Shown one piece after another: positions 1 through 10,928 of a stretch of 64,000 nucleotides of DNA. Each line of letters opens with the position of its first letter. The stretch's first letter is position 1. The notes under the pieces were generated by a model. That model was given only the letters and a program-made list of their open reading frames with translations. It was not told the origin of the DNA and searched no databases. The translations under genes and the position numbers were made by a program. This DNA is from Celoporthe dispersa (Eukaryota > Ascomycota > Sordariomycetes > Diaporthales > Cryphonectriaceae), in contig WAID01000005.1 of the NCBI GenBank assembly GCA_016584495.1, forward strand, positions 496,501 to 560,500, given 5' to 3'.

Positions 1-1808
1 CTCGAAGCCTGGGGGAGGCCCTGAGATACTTGAGATACGTGGACCGGCCTCGGATGCTCTGGATTGATGCTATTTGCATCAATCAGGCAGATGACGTCGA
101 GAAGTCCTTCCAAATCGTGCGAATGGCAGCCCTTTATAAGCTGGCCCACCGCGTTATCTTCTGGATCGGGGCAGAAGGTCTCCACAGCTCTTCGGCCATG
201 TCAGCCTTGCACAATCTAGGTCAACAGGTGGAATTGGCACGCAACACAACTCGCTATGTCGCCCCGGGAGCCACCCAGCCTCTGTGGTACCGCGCTGTCT
301 GTCGGCTGCCCTTTACTACGGCTACTTGGGAAGCAGTCGAAGGCATTCTGGACAGACTATACTTTGAGCGCTTGTGGGTTTTGCAGGAAGTCATGCTTGC
401 GAACACCCAGTCCATCGTGGTGTGCGGTCGAGACGAGATCCCTTGGTACAGCCTTCGTCGTGCGATCGTCTGTCTTGATGCCAAAGACGACCTGCGTTTC
501 AAGTCACGGCAGCAGCTCGACAGAGCGCGTGCCTGGACATGGAACCCCGAGGAGATCTCGGTCTCCTTCGCTCTCCGCCTTAGCCGCGGATTGAAATGCT
601 CTGATCCTCGGGACAAAGTATACGGGATTCTTGGTCTTACCTCGCCGCATTTTACAAGGCTTCTCAAGCCAAACTACAAGCTCTCGCCACATGAGGTCTA
701 CAAGACTTCATATCTAGCATGCATGGAGTTCGAACAGCGCCTGTCTCTGCTGCTCGACTGCGAACTATCCAGAAAGAACCTGTCCGGCCCGTCTTGGGTG
801 CCGGATTTTGCCGCCACCAGGCGCACTCACCCTCTGGCTTCCTTTGTTTTGGCGAGTGGGATCTCACGCAGCTGTGCAAGATACATTGAGCCAGATATCC
901 TAGAGGTCACCGGATGTCAATTTGGAACTGTTTCACACGCGAGCTCCTCCGCGCCCGAGACTCCAGAAGAAGTTCTGGCGCACCTAGAGTTCTGGCGCAC
1001 CTACCAACATGGGAGCCACCAGGGCTGCTGACCGATTCCTATGTCGGCGGAGGAAGCTTGCTGGACGCTTTTCTAACCACGTTGCGCTGTGGTTATCTCC
1101 GGCAAAAGTGGCCGGAGTACAAAACACTGACCTTGGATGCATGTAGAGACTGGTACATGAGGATGTTTCATGCCGGACAAGCTACGCCGACAGAGGCACA
1201 CACATCTCAGAACAGCGTTGCTTGGTTCATCGCAAAACTGCTCAAATCTCGGACTTTGATCACCATGCAGAGCCAGCATATTGGCCTAGGGCCTCCAGAA
1301 GCACTGCCCGGTAAGGAATTCAGCCTTGATGCGGCTTCATCAAGCCACTGTTTCGTGCACTCCGCGCTGATACCCACGACTAGGTGATATCGCGTGCAGT
1401 ATCCTGGGGTGCAAGTCGTCCATCATGTTGAGGGAGTCGCCTGAAGGTGGTTATCTTGTCGTTGCGGAGTGCTATGTTCACGGGATGGACGATTCGATAG
1501 GTCTCCTTGGCCCCTTGCCGCGGAATTGGGCTATGCAAATCTCCAAGGACAGACTAGGATATGCACAGTACCGATACAAAGACGAGGCTACCGGCCACGT
1601 GTCGACTGAAGATCCACGGCTGCCCAGTCTCAGCAGTCTGGCCCCGAGTTGGCATCCTTTGCCGCTGCAAAGGGAGCCTGGTGGGCCGGCAATGTGGGAA
1701 TGCTACCAGAATGATCTGACCCAGGAGATTCTCGACACTGATCCAAGACTGCTTCCCGACGCATTGTCTCAGAGAGGAGTTCAGCTGGTGAAGTTCCAAC
1801 TTCGTTAG
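1..1808 (+). pseudogene. HET-domain protein, 5' partial and frameshifted
   Basis: This is the C-terminal two thirds of a heterokaryon-incompatibility (HET) domain protein; the start lies left of the window. The frame is open from base 3, and WIDAICINQ at about 60-90 is the conserved HET motif. The coding frame runs to about 986. There a 17-bp unit (971-987) is repeated in tandem at 988-1004 with one mismatch, which shifts the frame and gives a stop at 1029-1031. Skipping one unit restores the reading into YVGGGSLLDAF, typical of the family's C-terminal half. An intron at 1311-1383 (GTAAGG...TAG) then joins to GDIACSILGCKSS and GLLGPLP, the usual C-terminal signature. The stop is at 1806-1808. 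HET proteins trigger cell death on encountering incompatible partners. Either a real pseudogene or an assembly error; the 17-bp duplication is not a homopolymer artefact. Confidence 0.75.
971..1004 (+). repeat. 17-bp tandem duplication inside the HET gene
   Basis: Two adjacent copies of a 17-base unit, 971-987 and 988-1004, identical except for the last base (g against c). Because 17 is not a multiple of three, the second copy throws the HET reading frame out. Treating it as a 16-base intron does not restore the frame, whereas removing 17 bases does. Confidence 0.85.
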
Positions 1809-3080
1809 CAAACAGTATCAATGCCGAGTCGAGACATGGACTGCGGATCAACCTTTGGGTTTCTGTAAATCTGGTATCTATAGTGTTTTGTGTACGCTCT
1901 AGATTCTGAATCATCAGACTCTAGCTTTACCAGACCTTTCTCCACACTCATATAGCTCGGGATCGTGGCAGGATGTGGTAGTCCCGCCAGAAGTCGCAGG
2001 CATCTGGTGTGGTCCTTCTAAAGCTTGAGACATCTGGTGCTGGAGTCCATTATCTGATCTACAGGGACCATGAGGACGTTTGAGCTATTAGGAACAAGAA
2101 GGCTGAGCACAGCAGTCTTCCACCAGAAAAAAAAAAGCATTCCGTTGTCGCGAACATCTCGAAGCTGGTCCAGGGCTTCAGCTGTCGTCCTCGGTCTAGT
2201 CCATCCTAATTGAGGGAATTGGGATCTTCATAATGTCTTGGAGGGAACGAACATCTTAAGCATCAAAGTTGGGAGGCGTTGATAGTCATTGGCAATCCTG
2301 CTGACCACGAAACTCGGTGCCTGGCAGCGCAGAAAATCCGCGCATGATTATTGTAGCGATCCGGCCTATTTCGCCTCGCTTTCCAGCCATAGGCAGCACA
2401 AGGGTCCTCGATATCCGTCTGTTTACCTGGCTGTGGATAAAAGACAGCATTCAAGTTGCAGCAAGAGATACTTAGTTCTACAGCGTTGCCCCGATACCCA
2501 TGTGAGCGGGGCTCGCTTCGAGCGGCCTCCCTCTCTATCACTTTGCCAATTCGTCTGAAAATTAGGGTTGCCGCCCAAAGAGACGCAAAAGCCCAGCCTA
2601 GGTGCCCCCCCTCCCTTCATTCATCCTATACCGTAAGCCCCTGGTTATAGTTTTTTCTACTTCCATCATATAATGCCATTCTCTGCAGAGCTAATATGTT
2701 ACAGCCTCCACTAATTATGAGAATGGTGGTCAGATGCTGCGGGCCCTTCGCCCGAAGATAGTTGGTCTCAGCAGAGCTAGCGGCCGCCCATGAGTACTGC
2801 TAATCACTGCAGTGGAGAAACGGGCACACAAGAGGTACAGAATAAGCGCATGCCCTAACCAAATAGGCTTCAAGCTGTCTTGCTAATGCAACACAAGTTG
2901 TCAGGGAGGTAACCGGTGCTCAAGACGGCCGATTTCTAGAGGTGATGTTGAGAGCTGACCCTAAACATTAATATCGGGCGCTACGCCGTTTTTTCACCTC
3001 ATGTAGCCACGAGGGCTCAACGTTCACCTTGTATCCTGTGTTCGTGCAGAAGATAAACAAACCGCAAAGCAAACAGCAGC
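1809..3080. other. Intergenic region between two HET genes
   Basis: About 1.3 kb between the first and second HET genes. It has only short overlapping open frames on both strands, with no recognisable domain, tRNA or rRNA. It should contain the 3' end of the first gene and the promoter of the second. I see no clear repeat or TATA element. Confidence 0.6.
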
Positions 3081-5733
3081 ATGTCGCAGCCACCGTCTAC
3101 CTCGGGCTTACCGCCAACCCAAACAGCCGATGGGATCAGCCCAAGCCATAGAATAGGTGCAGACCTATGCAGTACCTGCCAGAACCTCTCAACATTCCGT
3201 CATAACATGGACGAGTTTCAAGTGAAGACCAACAAGGATGGTACAGAGACGCTCCGTCATTTCAAAGAAGAGGACCCAATCGATAATTTCGCAGGCCATG
3301 GGCTCATACGGTCCAAAATGAGGGGAGGTTGGCACGATGAGGCGCCCGATTATCCAAATATGATGGCGTCGGCTGACAACGGATGTTCTTTCTGTGGTCC
3401 TTTACGCACTGCACTGCGCAGGTGCGAATTCAACAGCGAATACAGTGGAGATATTGGAATTGTCTTCATAACAGGCTGGGGCGGTAGGAGACGTTACCTA
3501 GACCACGCTGTCAAGAAAGATGATGGGCTTTTGTATTACTGTTTCACCGCTTTCGACCCATGCAGCGGGAAAGTCCTGGATAATGTGCATTTCCTGGTCT
3601 CAACATTGCACGGTAAGAAAATTTCGTTTTACGCCCGTTTCCTTGCTTGCTAGAGGGATTCATTTGATCCTGGGGCGTGTGGAAGAGCGAACTCATTAGC
3701 CATGAATACTGATGCCCGCACTGATACTCTATTAGAGTCCACAAGACAGTGGCTCCGACCCAACTTATCAAGATGTTCCAATCCTCTTGACCCCACGAAC
3801 ATTGACTGGATTACTTCGACATTGGAAAAATCGGACGAGGATGGACTGCAGTCTTCTTTTCTTCCCACTCGCCTCATCGAGGTTGGCACTGATGATTCTC
3901 ACGTGCGCCTGGTCAAAGGAACGGACATTCACGGAAGCACCTCATCGCCAGTGCGGTACGCAGCCTTGAGTTACTGCTGGGGCCCGAGAGCCGACGCGGC
4001 CAAACAATTGACCACTGTAAAGTCATCCTTGGACGACTTTTACGGTGGGATACCTGTCCACGCTATGACGCCAGTCCAAAGAGACACAATGACCGTCTGC
4101 CGGGCATTGGGTATCACGTACTTGTGGATCGACGCTCTCTGCATCATTCAGGGAGACCAAGAGGACTGGCAACGGGAGAGCGAGATGATGGGCTTCCTGT
4201 ATCACCACGCCTACCTCACAATTTGCCCTCTCCGCTCTCATTCATGCATGGACGGTTTTCTTACCGATCGGTCGCCAGGCATCGAGATTGACCTATTTTC
4301 GGACCGCCTGCCCAAGATAAACGGCACAATACTACTTCATGAGAGCCACAACGATGGTGATTTCAAGCATTCCTCTACAGGGCTGCAGTCTGGGCTTGCG
4401 TGGGAAGTAGAGTCTCCTCGCCACCTCAACCTCGATCAAGCCTTGTCAACCTGGCAGACACGCGGCTGGACATTCCAGGAGGAGCTGTTCTCACACCGGG
4501 TGTTGTATTTTGGAGAAAATATGCTGCATATGGGCATTGGCGACCATGTCTTCTCGGAGTGCAGTCCCGAGTCGGCAGAAAACCGCGGCTCAGGCTGGCC
4601 CGGGCATCGTCATGAGACTATTTCCAGTTGCATGCAGGGAGTCTCGGAGGCAACCAGTTCCACCAGGCAGACCTCAGAACACCTATGCATTGGCGTCTGG
4701 GAAGCGGTTCAAAACTTGCCTAGCCGGCGATACACAGGTTCGCTCGTTCTACATTTTTGTCTTCTGGTCCTCCTTCCCGATTATGCTGACCTCGTGATCT
4801 CCAGACCCGAGGGATCTTTTCCCATCCATTGCTAGCATGGCAAAAATCCTTGCGGCGGCCCGACCGGACAAATACATGGCTGGTTTATGGGAAAGCAGAC
4901 TGCATCACGAGCTTCTCTGGATACCAAAGGGCGAACATGTCTCGGGTTCCAATTCTGCGGCAGCACGGCGGTCCGACATAACTTCCTCCTCTGCTCCGTC
5001 TTGGAGCTGGGCCTCGCAGAAAGTCCCCGTTTTCTACGAGCTGGACCGGCTCTATATTACGCCCGCTCGCAACGGCCCAAGGCGGCCAGCTCACGCTCGC
5101 CGGGAATTCACTTTACTCAGTTATCACGCCCAAATGGAGAGTCGTGGTGACTTTTTTGGAGCCAGAAATGCTGCCCTCCGGCTCTCAGGACGTGTGGCTT
5201 CTGTTCCGCCCGGTTTTCAGTTGCGTTGGGACGAAGAAAAGCCCGATTCCGCAGCGCAGGTGTCGGGAACTTTTTCAGCCGGGCAGTTCAAGCTAGACTG
5301 GAGAGCAGCAGAACTGCCCGGGAAGAAACTGGACGACTTGTTGCTGTTCCTCGCCACGTCTTGTTGCAAAGCGACTAGTTGCGACGACGAGAATTCCGCT
5401 GGGGTTCGAGACTTGCTTCCGGCTTCAATGTGGAGCGCGGCGGCACGTCAAGATGTGGACGAGCCTAGAAAACCTGAGTTCTTGACATACAGTGGCGACA
5501 ACTCCTTCTCGAATAAGTTCTGCGATGAAGACTCGAGAGAAGCGTTGTTGTGTGATTTGCAAGGAAAAGAATGCCCCTTTGCTCAGATCCGACCAGGAAG
5601 AGGAACACATACGGATTGGTTTTGTACCCAGCTGAGAAGAAAGAGAGCGTCTTTATTCGTGCGGGGGTTTTCGAAATTGACGCTTGGCATGGAGGACTGG
5701 AATGGTGGGATGATACACCAGAGCGTGAATTGA
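3081..5733 (+). CDS. HET-domain protein (about 832 aa)
   Basis: Complete HET-domain gene with three exons: 3081-3612, 3700-4737, 4805-5733. Introns are 87 bp (GTAAGA...TAG) and 67 bp (GTTCGC...CAG), and the joins keep frame. The N-terminal third has a Cys-x2-Cys pair (LCSTC) followed by a GCSFC motif, common in this subtype. The HET domain starts near residue 264 with YAALSYCWG and continues to LWIDALCIIQG near 318. The downstream TWQTRGWTFQEE block closes the domain. The C-terminal part has the WIPKGE and APSWSWAS motifs seen in long HET proteins. The role, by family, is allorecognition or programmed cell death through the HET domain. No lesion seen. The partner gene, if any, is not identifiable from sequence. 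Confidence 0.88.
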
Positions 5734-6235
5734 CTCTTGTTTAGGACAGGTGAAAGAGAAGTACTTACAGTTTGGTTTATGACAAAATGTCAAGAAAACA
5801 AAAGTCCTTTCAGAAGCTCACCAAAGTCATCATGTGTTGGCTGGGCTCAGTACGTACGTACAGAAAAGGATCATGAAGTTCACTGTTGAATTGGTTGTTG
5901 CTTGATTGATTGAAAAGCTATCTATCCTGGCCTGGGCTCGCGAGCGCGATATGCTCGGTGACCCCGCTCTGCTCCCCAACCGATCCCTCGTCGCCTGACC
6001 AATCAATGGAGCAAGCAGTCCGATGAAGCGCCATTACTTATTGCCTATCATGTTATCTCACGTCAGCCACCGAGGCATGCAGGCGCCTCAAATAGGGGCT
6101 CGCTTTACTCTCACACTTCAGATTAGATCGCAACTTCAATCATGCAACACTCAATAAGCATCCATCAGGGATCATCACATCACCATTGATCATTCGTCCG
6201 GCTGCCTTTGTCTCCGTGTATATACAAGCTAGAAC
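5734..6235. other. Intergenic region upstream of the NLR gene
   Basis: Half a kilobase between the second HET gene and the NLR. It contains the first copy of a 120-bp direct repeat (5835-5953). A TATATA string lies at 6219-6224, only 12 bases before the NLR start, so it is unlikely to be a working TATA box for that start. Confidence 0.55.
5835..5953 (+). repeat. Direct repeat copy A (about 120 bp)
   Basis: This segment matches 10490-10612 in the same orientation. Differences seen by eye are two substitutions and one 4-base indel. It contains a TACGTACGTAC palindrome near its start and CTCGCGAGCGCG near its end. The two copies bracket the NLR gene. Copy B sits at the end of a segment that looks like an LTR, so copy A may be the 3' fragment of the same repeat family. 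Confidence 0.85.
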
Positions 6236-9075
6236 ATGGCCGGGGCGGATCTTACTCAACTCGCGGCCCTGGCCGTCCTCGCGATCCTGAGTCTCTTTGT
6301 CTATAGTTGGTCTCTGATCGCCTCACGGCCAACGATAATTTCTACCCCACTGGAAGACAGCGAAGTGAGCGGCATGACTTACCGTATCCGGGGCGTACCC
6401 ATGGACTGGTCTAAAGATCGCCTGCAGTCCTTCCTGGCGCTTCACGGGGATTGCCGCGATCCAAATATCAAGTCGCTTACCTCTGAAGCCCATGGTCGCT
6501 CTCAGACTGGGACAGTCACCCTTCGGAGCGAAACGCCGCCCCCGAAGGAGCTTCCAGGGGAGATTCAGCCTGACACGACAACCAAGCCGCTCATACTTGA
6601 CAGCAGCTTTCTTGGGCTTACCACGCTTTTTTCCCCCTCAGCAGAGGACCACCAGGTAGAGTAGGTTGTCGTTAGGCAAAAACTTCCGCATAAGACTAAC
6701 TAGAGCAGCGTCTTGGCGATATCCGGTCTGGGTGGCCATGCTTTTGGATCCTTCAAAGAAAGAAACGGCCAGCATATGTGGCTACGGGACGCTCTGCCGT
6801 ACCATCTGCTTTGGGAGCACACCGGCCGTCCGATGGCCCGCGTGATGACATATGGCTACGAGTCTGTCGTTGCGAACAGCAGCAGTATGCAAAATCTAGA
6901 GGACCTCGCCACATCATTTCGCGAAAGCCTCAACGCACTTGCCTCTTCTCGGTCAGCTAAGCCATTGATCATAATTGCTCACAGCCTGGGTGGTTTGATT
7001 GTGAAGCAGGTTCGTACTCCAGTGCTGGATCAATTATTGTTTTTTTGCTGACTCCTAAGTAAGGCCCTTATCACGCTAGCAAGCTCTAAAGAAGAAGATC
7101 ACCAAAAGATCGCTCAAGCCGTGTATGGGATCGTCTTCTTTGGTGTTCCTCACGATGGCATGGATATCAGCTCGCTCATCCCAATGGTTGGGGATGGGCC
7201 AAATCGCGAGCTTGTCGGATCCATCAGCCGGATCAACTCACAAATTCTCAGCATACAACAACGGGATTTCAATCGTGCACTGGGACCCAAGGGTAACACG
7301 GAGGTTTTTTGTTTCTACGAAACGGAGAAGTCGCCAACGGCTCGACAGGTATTTATATCACACATACCCCTGGTTACTCCTGCTAATTCATAATAGGACG
7401 AGAATGGCAAGTGGCACATGATCGGAGCAAAGGAAGTACTTGTTACAAAGTCCTCGGCTACTCACTGTCGGCCATGGGAGGATGGACCGGAGCATATTTG
7501 TGCTATTAACCGGTCACATTCGGACATTGTCAAGTTTGGGCAAGAGGACCATGATTATGAACGGACACTCCAGAGGCTTCAAGGCCTTGCAAACCGCGCC
7601 CTCGCTGTGCGAATTCGGCTTCGGGATCAGAATACGAAGTGTATGTAACGAGTCGTCAGCTGCAGCTTTTTGACTTAATGCTAAACGAATCAGTCCTCGT
7701 ACCATATAACCGAAACCCAGACTATGTTGGTCGATCTGATATATTCGAGGATATCAAAAAAAGATTCAGCTATAGCAAGAGCGAGGATGCGCGAAACTCG
7801 AGAGTATCGCTTGTCGGCCTTGGTGGAGTGGGGTATGTAATGTTGAAATCCTATGTCTTACTGCATTCTAATAACGAACATAGAAAAACTCAGATCGCCC
7901 TTGCGTTTGCTTATTGGATCTATGATAACGGTTTAGACACATCTGTCTTTTGGGTTCATGCCAGTAACGCAGACCGCTTTTGTCAGGCGTTTACCTCGAT
8001 TGCAGAGGAGTGTCAGATTCCCGGATGTGATAACCCTCAATCTGACGTGCCAATACTCGTCCGCAGATGGCTTGAGAGGAAAGAGCGTGGCCGGTGGGTC
8101 ATGATTATCGACAACGCTGACGACAGCGAGCTCTTCTTCCCATCAAAGTCGGACCAAGCCGACACGCCTGCTGAAACTAGCACCAAGCCATTGAATCGTT
8201 TAAGCGACTATCTACCGGATTGCATACACGGATCTATCCTGATTACAACCAAAGACAAGAAGACAGCGGTCAGGTTTTTACAGGGCAGATTGTCGATAAT
8301 CAAAGTCGACAAGATGAGCGAAAGCGAGACTGGACAGCTGCTACACAGGACACTAGGTGACGAGATCTCTGCGGAGGAGGCCGCGTGTCTCTCCGCGCGT
8401 CTTGAGCATCTGCCGCTGGCCATCGCGCAGGCAGCCGCATACATTCAAGAGAACAGCATTTCGATCAACGAATACCTGCAACTCCTGGACCAGAACGAGG
8501 AGGCTTTCATCGACCAGCTGAGCCAGCCATTTGAAACAGTTGGTAGGGACTCAGATACACCAAACAAAGTCACGGAAACATGGATTGTCTCCTTCAATCA
8601 GATTCAACGACAGGATCTCCTTGCCAGCGAGATCTTGTCATTCATCAGTCTTTTAGACCGCCAAGCTATTCCTAGGGAGTTCATCACAAGCTACTGTGAA
8701 AACAGAGACAAAAGACTACAACAGACTGGTATAGCGGAGATCATCAAAGCATTGGGCACCCTGAAAGCATTCTCTTTTGTCACAGAGGCAAAGGACAACA
8801 CAATCGACTTGCACCGATTGGTGCAGCTGGTAACGCGAAAGTGGCTTGTGATGCAAAATAACTTTGCTGAGTTCGCAGAACGCGCTCTGGAGACTGTCTC
8901 CGAAGCATTTCCTTATGGAAACCATGAAAGCCGGCAGAAATGTGTGGATTGCCTCCCTCATGCCATTGCTGTGCTCCGAAATAAAGGAACTGAATCGCAG
9001 AGCGAGCAACTGGACAGAGGATCTCTTTTACTTCGTATGACAGGTTATTTTCATTACCGTGGTCAGTGGAATTAG
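6236..9075 (+). CDS. Fungal NLR: SesB-like hydrolase plus NB-ARC (861 aa to a stop before the TPR tail)
   Basis: Six exons: 6236-6655, 6704-7009, 7064-7348, 7397-7640, 7694-7832, 7884-9075; all introns are 48-54 bp and GT-AG. Residues 7-26 are a hydrophobic, possibly membrane-anchoring segment. Residues about 140-400 form an alpha/beta-hydrolase (SesB-like lipase) domain with AISGLGGHAFGSF and the nucleophile motif AHSLGG (Ser234). The linker NPDYVGR leads into NB-ARC: P-loop GLGGVGKT at 460-467 and Walker B VMIIDNADD near 537-545. LEHLPLAIAQAAAYI is the GLPL-like motif. The frame stops at TAG 9073-9075, exactly where the first TPR (GQWN-AE) begins, and stays open in the same frame beyond it. 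By family, NLRs of this layout are nucleotide-switched sensors in non-self recognition. A true nonsense mutation, a truncated allele or a base error are all possible. Confidence 0.85.
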
Positions 9076-10111
9076 GCGGAAACGAGGGCAGTGTGGTCTG
9101 TCAAGTTGCGAAAAGATATCCTCGGAGAAGAACATCCCGATACGCTCATCAGCATAAGCAATCTGGCATCAATATACGCGGACCAGGGCCGGTGGAAGGA
9201 GGCTGAAGAGCTCAAGATACGAGTAATGGAAACGAGAAAGAGAGTGCTTGGGGAGGAACATCCCGATACGCTGATCAGCATAGGCAATCTGGCATCAACA
9301 TACGCGGACCAGGGCCGGTGGAAAGAAGCTGAAGAGCTCGAGATACGGGTAATGGAAACGAGAAAGAGAGTGCTTGGGGAGGAACATCCCGATACGCTGA
9401 TCAGCATAGGCAATCTGGCATCAACATATTGGAACCAGGGCCGGTGGAAAGAGGCTGAAGAGCTAGAGTTACAAGTAATGGAAACGAGAAAGAGAGTGCT
9501 TGGGGAGGAACATCCCGATACGCTCACCAGCATAAGCAATCTGGCATCAATATACGTGGACCAGGGCCGGTGGAAGGAGGCTGAAGAGCTCGAGATACGG
9601 GCAATGGAAACGAGAAAGAAAAGTGCTTGGGGAGGAACATCCCGATACGCTGATCAGCATAGGCAATCTGGCATCAACATACGCGGACCAGGGCCGGTGG
9701 AAAGAGGCTGAAGAGCTAGAGTTACAAGTAATGGAAACGAGAAAGAGAGTGCTTGGGGAGGAACATCCCGATACGCTCACCAGCATAAGCAATCTGGCAT
9801 CAATATACGTGGACCAGGGCCGGTGGAAGGAGGCTGAAGAGCTCGAGATACGGGCAATGGAAACGAGAAAGAAAGTGCTTGGGGAGGAACATCCCGATAC
9901 GCTCATCAGCATGGCTAATCTCGCCTTCACTTGGAAAGACCAAGAACGACGGAACGATGCAATTCTATTATTGCAGGAATGCGTCCATTATAGGGAACAA
10001 TTTCTTGGTATAGATCACCCTGATACTATTTCTTCTGCTTCGGCGTTATCGGGTTGGAAAATGAAGTCTGAAGAAGCTGGGTTCGGGTTCTCTAAAGAGG
10101 CTATTAACTAA
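9076..10111 (+). pseudogene. TPR-repeat tail of the NLR, beyond an in-frame stop and with a +1 shift
   Basis: This continues the NLR frame after the TAG at 9073. It encodes TPR units of the kinesin-light-chain type (LGEEHPDTL...NLA...GRWKEAEEL). After unit four, an A run is one base longer than the equivalent run after unit six (near 9616-9622, against about 9871-9875), shifting the frame. Units five to seven therefore read in the next frame, ending at 10109-10111. The terminal unit is degenerate and ends with a non-repeat tail. If both lesions are real, the NLR has lost its ligand-sensing part. If they are sequencing errors, this is a single NLR of about 1,200 residues. Confidence 0.7.
9121..10003 (+). 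repeat. Seven tandem 126-bp units encoding 42-residue TPRs
   Basis: Units start at 9121, 9247, 9373, 9499, 9626, 9752 and 9878, spaced 126 bp apart except one 127-bp step caused by an extra A. Units 2-6 are nearly identical. Units 5-6 copy units 3-4 almost base for base, in the alternating SIGNLAST / SISNLASI and ELELQV / ELEIRA pattern, so the last event was a 252-bp duplication. The seventh unit is diverged. High internal identity is typical of fungal NLR repeat domains under concerted evolution. Confidence 0.9.
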
Positions 10112-10928
10112 ATAAGAAGTTCCCGAAAAGATATTATTAAAAGCACGTTTCCTGTTTGGGGAATTTTCTGAACAGGGAAGCATATGCCTGGCTAATAATT
10201 GGAACTCTTCTGCTCGCAGCACAAAGGTGACAATGCCTTCAGAATCATTCGCCGGGGCGCCGAAGCTGCAGGCGACACTGGCGATCCTGCCCTAAGCGCC
10301 TCAAACTCCCGGTGTTGTGACCCATTCAACATGCAGGTCGCAGGAAAGGCCACCTCAACAGCGGGGCCAAGAAACGGCAAAATCCCAATGAGGGTAACAG
10401 GGATGGATCATTTGGATCACCAGTGAGCCAGGTGAGCCACACTGAAGAGCTGGATATATAAGGACGCATTTATTACTATTAGATAGATCTGTTGGCTGGG
10501 CTCAGTACGTACGTACAGAAAAGGATCGTGAAGTTCACTGTTGAATTGGTTGTTGCTTGATTGATTGAAAAGCTAAGTATCTATTCTGGCCTGGGCTCGC
10601 GAGCGCGATATGGGCTATCCCATCGCGCACGGGCCGCCAGGCCACGTGACCCTCGTTGTGAAGCATTCACCGTCAAGGCAATGCCACACCATGCAACTTT
10701 GATAATGAAATTCCAGCCTACAGTGTAGAACGATAGTTGGCAGAGAAGGACAGCGCACAGTGTTCCATTGAGCTGACATGCATGAGTACCCACCTGCAGG
10801 TAGAACCAGAACGCGCGTAAGCTGTCTGAAGGCCTGTCCTTGAAAGCCCTGCCCCAAGAACTGCACCACGAACTTTATATTCCCCGGGGGTTTCTCTCTT
10901 CATCTTCAAGTCCGCGAAGCCGCCTGCC
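10112..10928. other. Intergenic region with an LTR-like segment
   Basis: No gene seen. Bases 10313-10612 form a repeat-like segment annotated separately. The remainder (10613-10928) is the presumed promoter region of the third HET gene. Confidence 0.55.
10313..10612 (+). repeat. LTR-like remnant ending in direct repeat copy B
   Basis: It begins TGTTGTGACCC, which matches 20958-20984 over 27 bases with two transition differences. A starting TG, the TATATAAGG string near 10454-10462 and repetition elsewhere in the window fit a solo LTR of a retrotransposon. Its 3' part, 10490-10612, is copy B of the direct repeat at 5835-5953. The true right end (CA expected) and any target-site duplication could not be fixed, so the LTR identity is inference. 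Confidence 0.45.

Noticed and set aside
972..987. Sixteen-base GT...AG stretch in the HET gene as a micro-intron
   Set aside because: Far too short for a fungal intron, and removing 16 bases does not restore the frame, whereas removing 17 does.
6219..6224. TATATA as the NLR TATA box
   Set aside because: Only 12 bases before the ATG, too close to leave a transcription start and leader.
9121..10003. Tandem repeats as a CRISPR-like array
   Set aside because: Units are 126 bp without unique spacers and encode TPRs in a eukaryotic gene.
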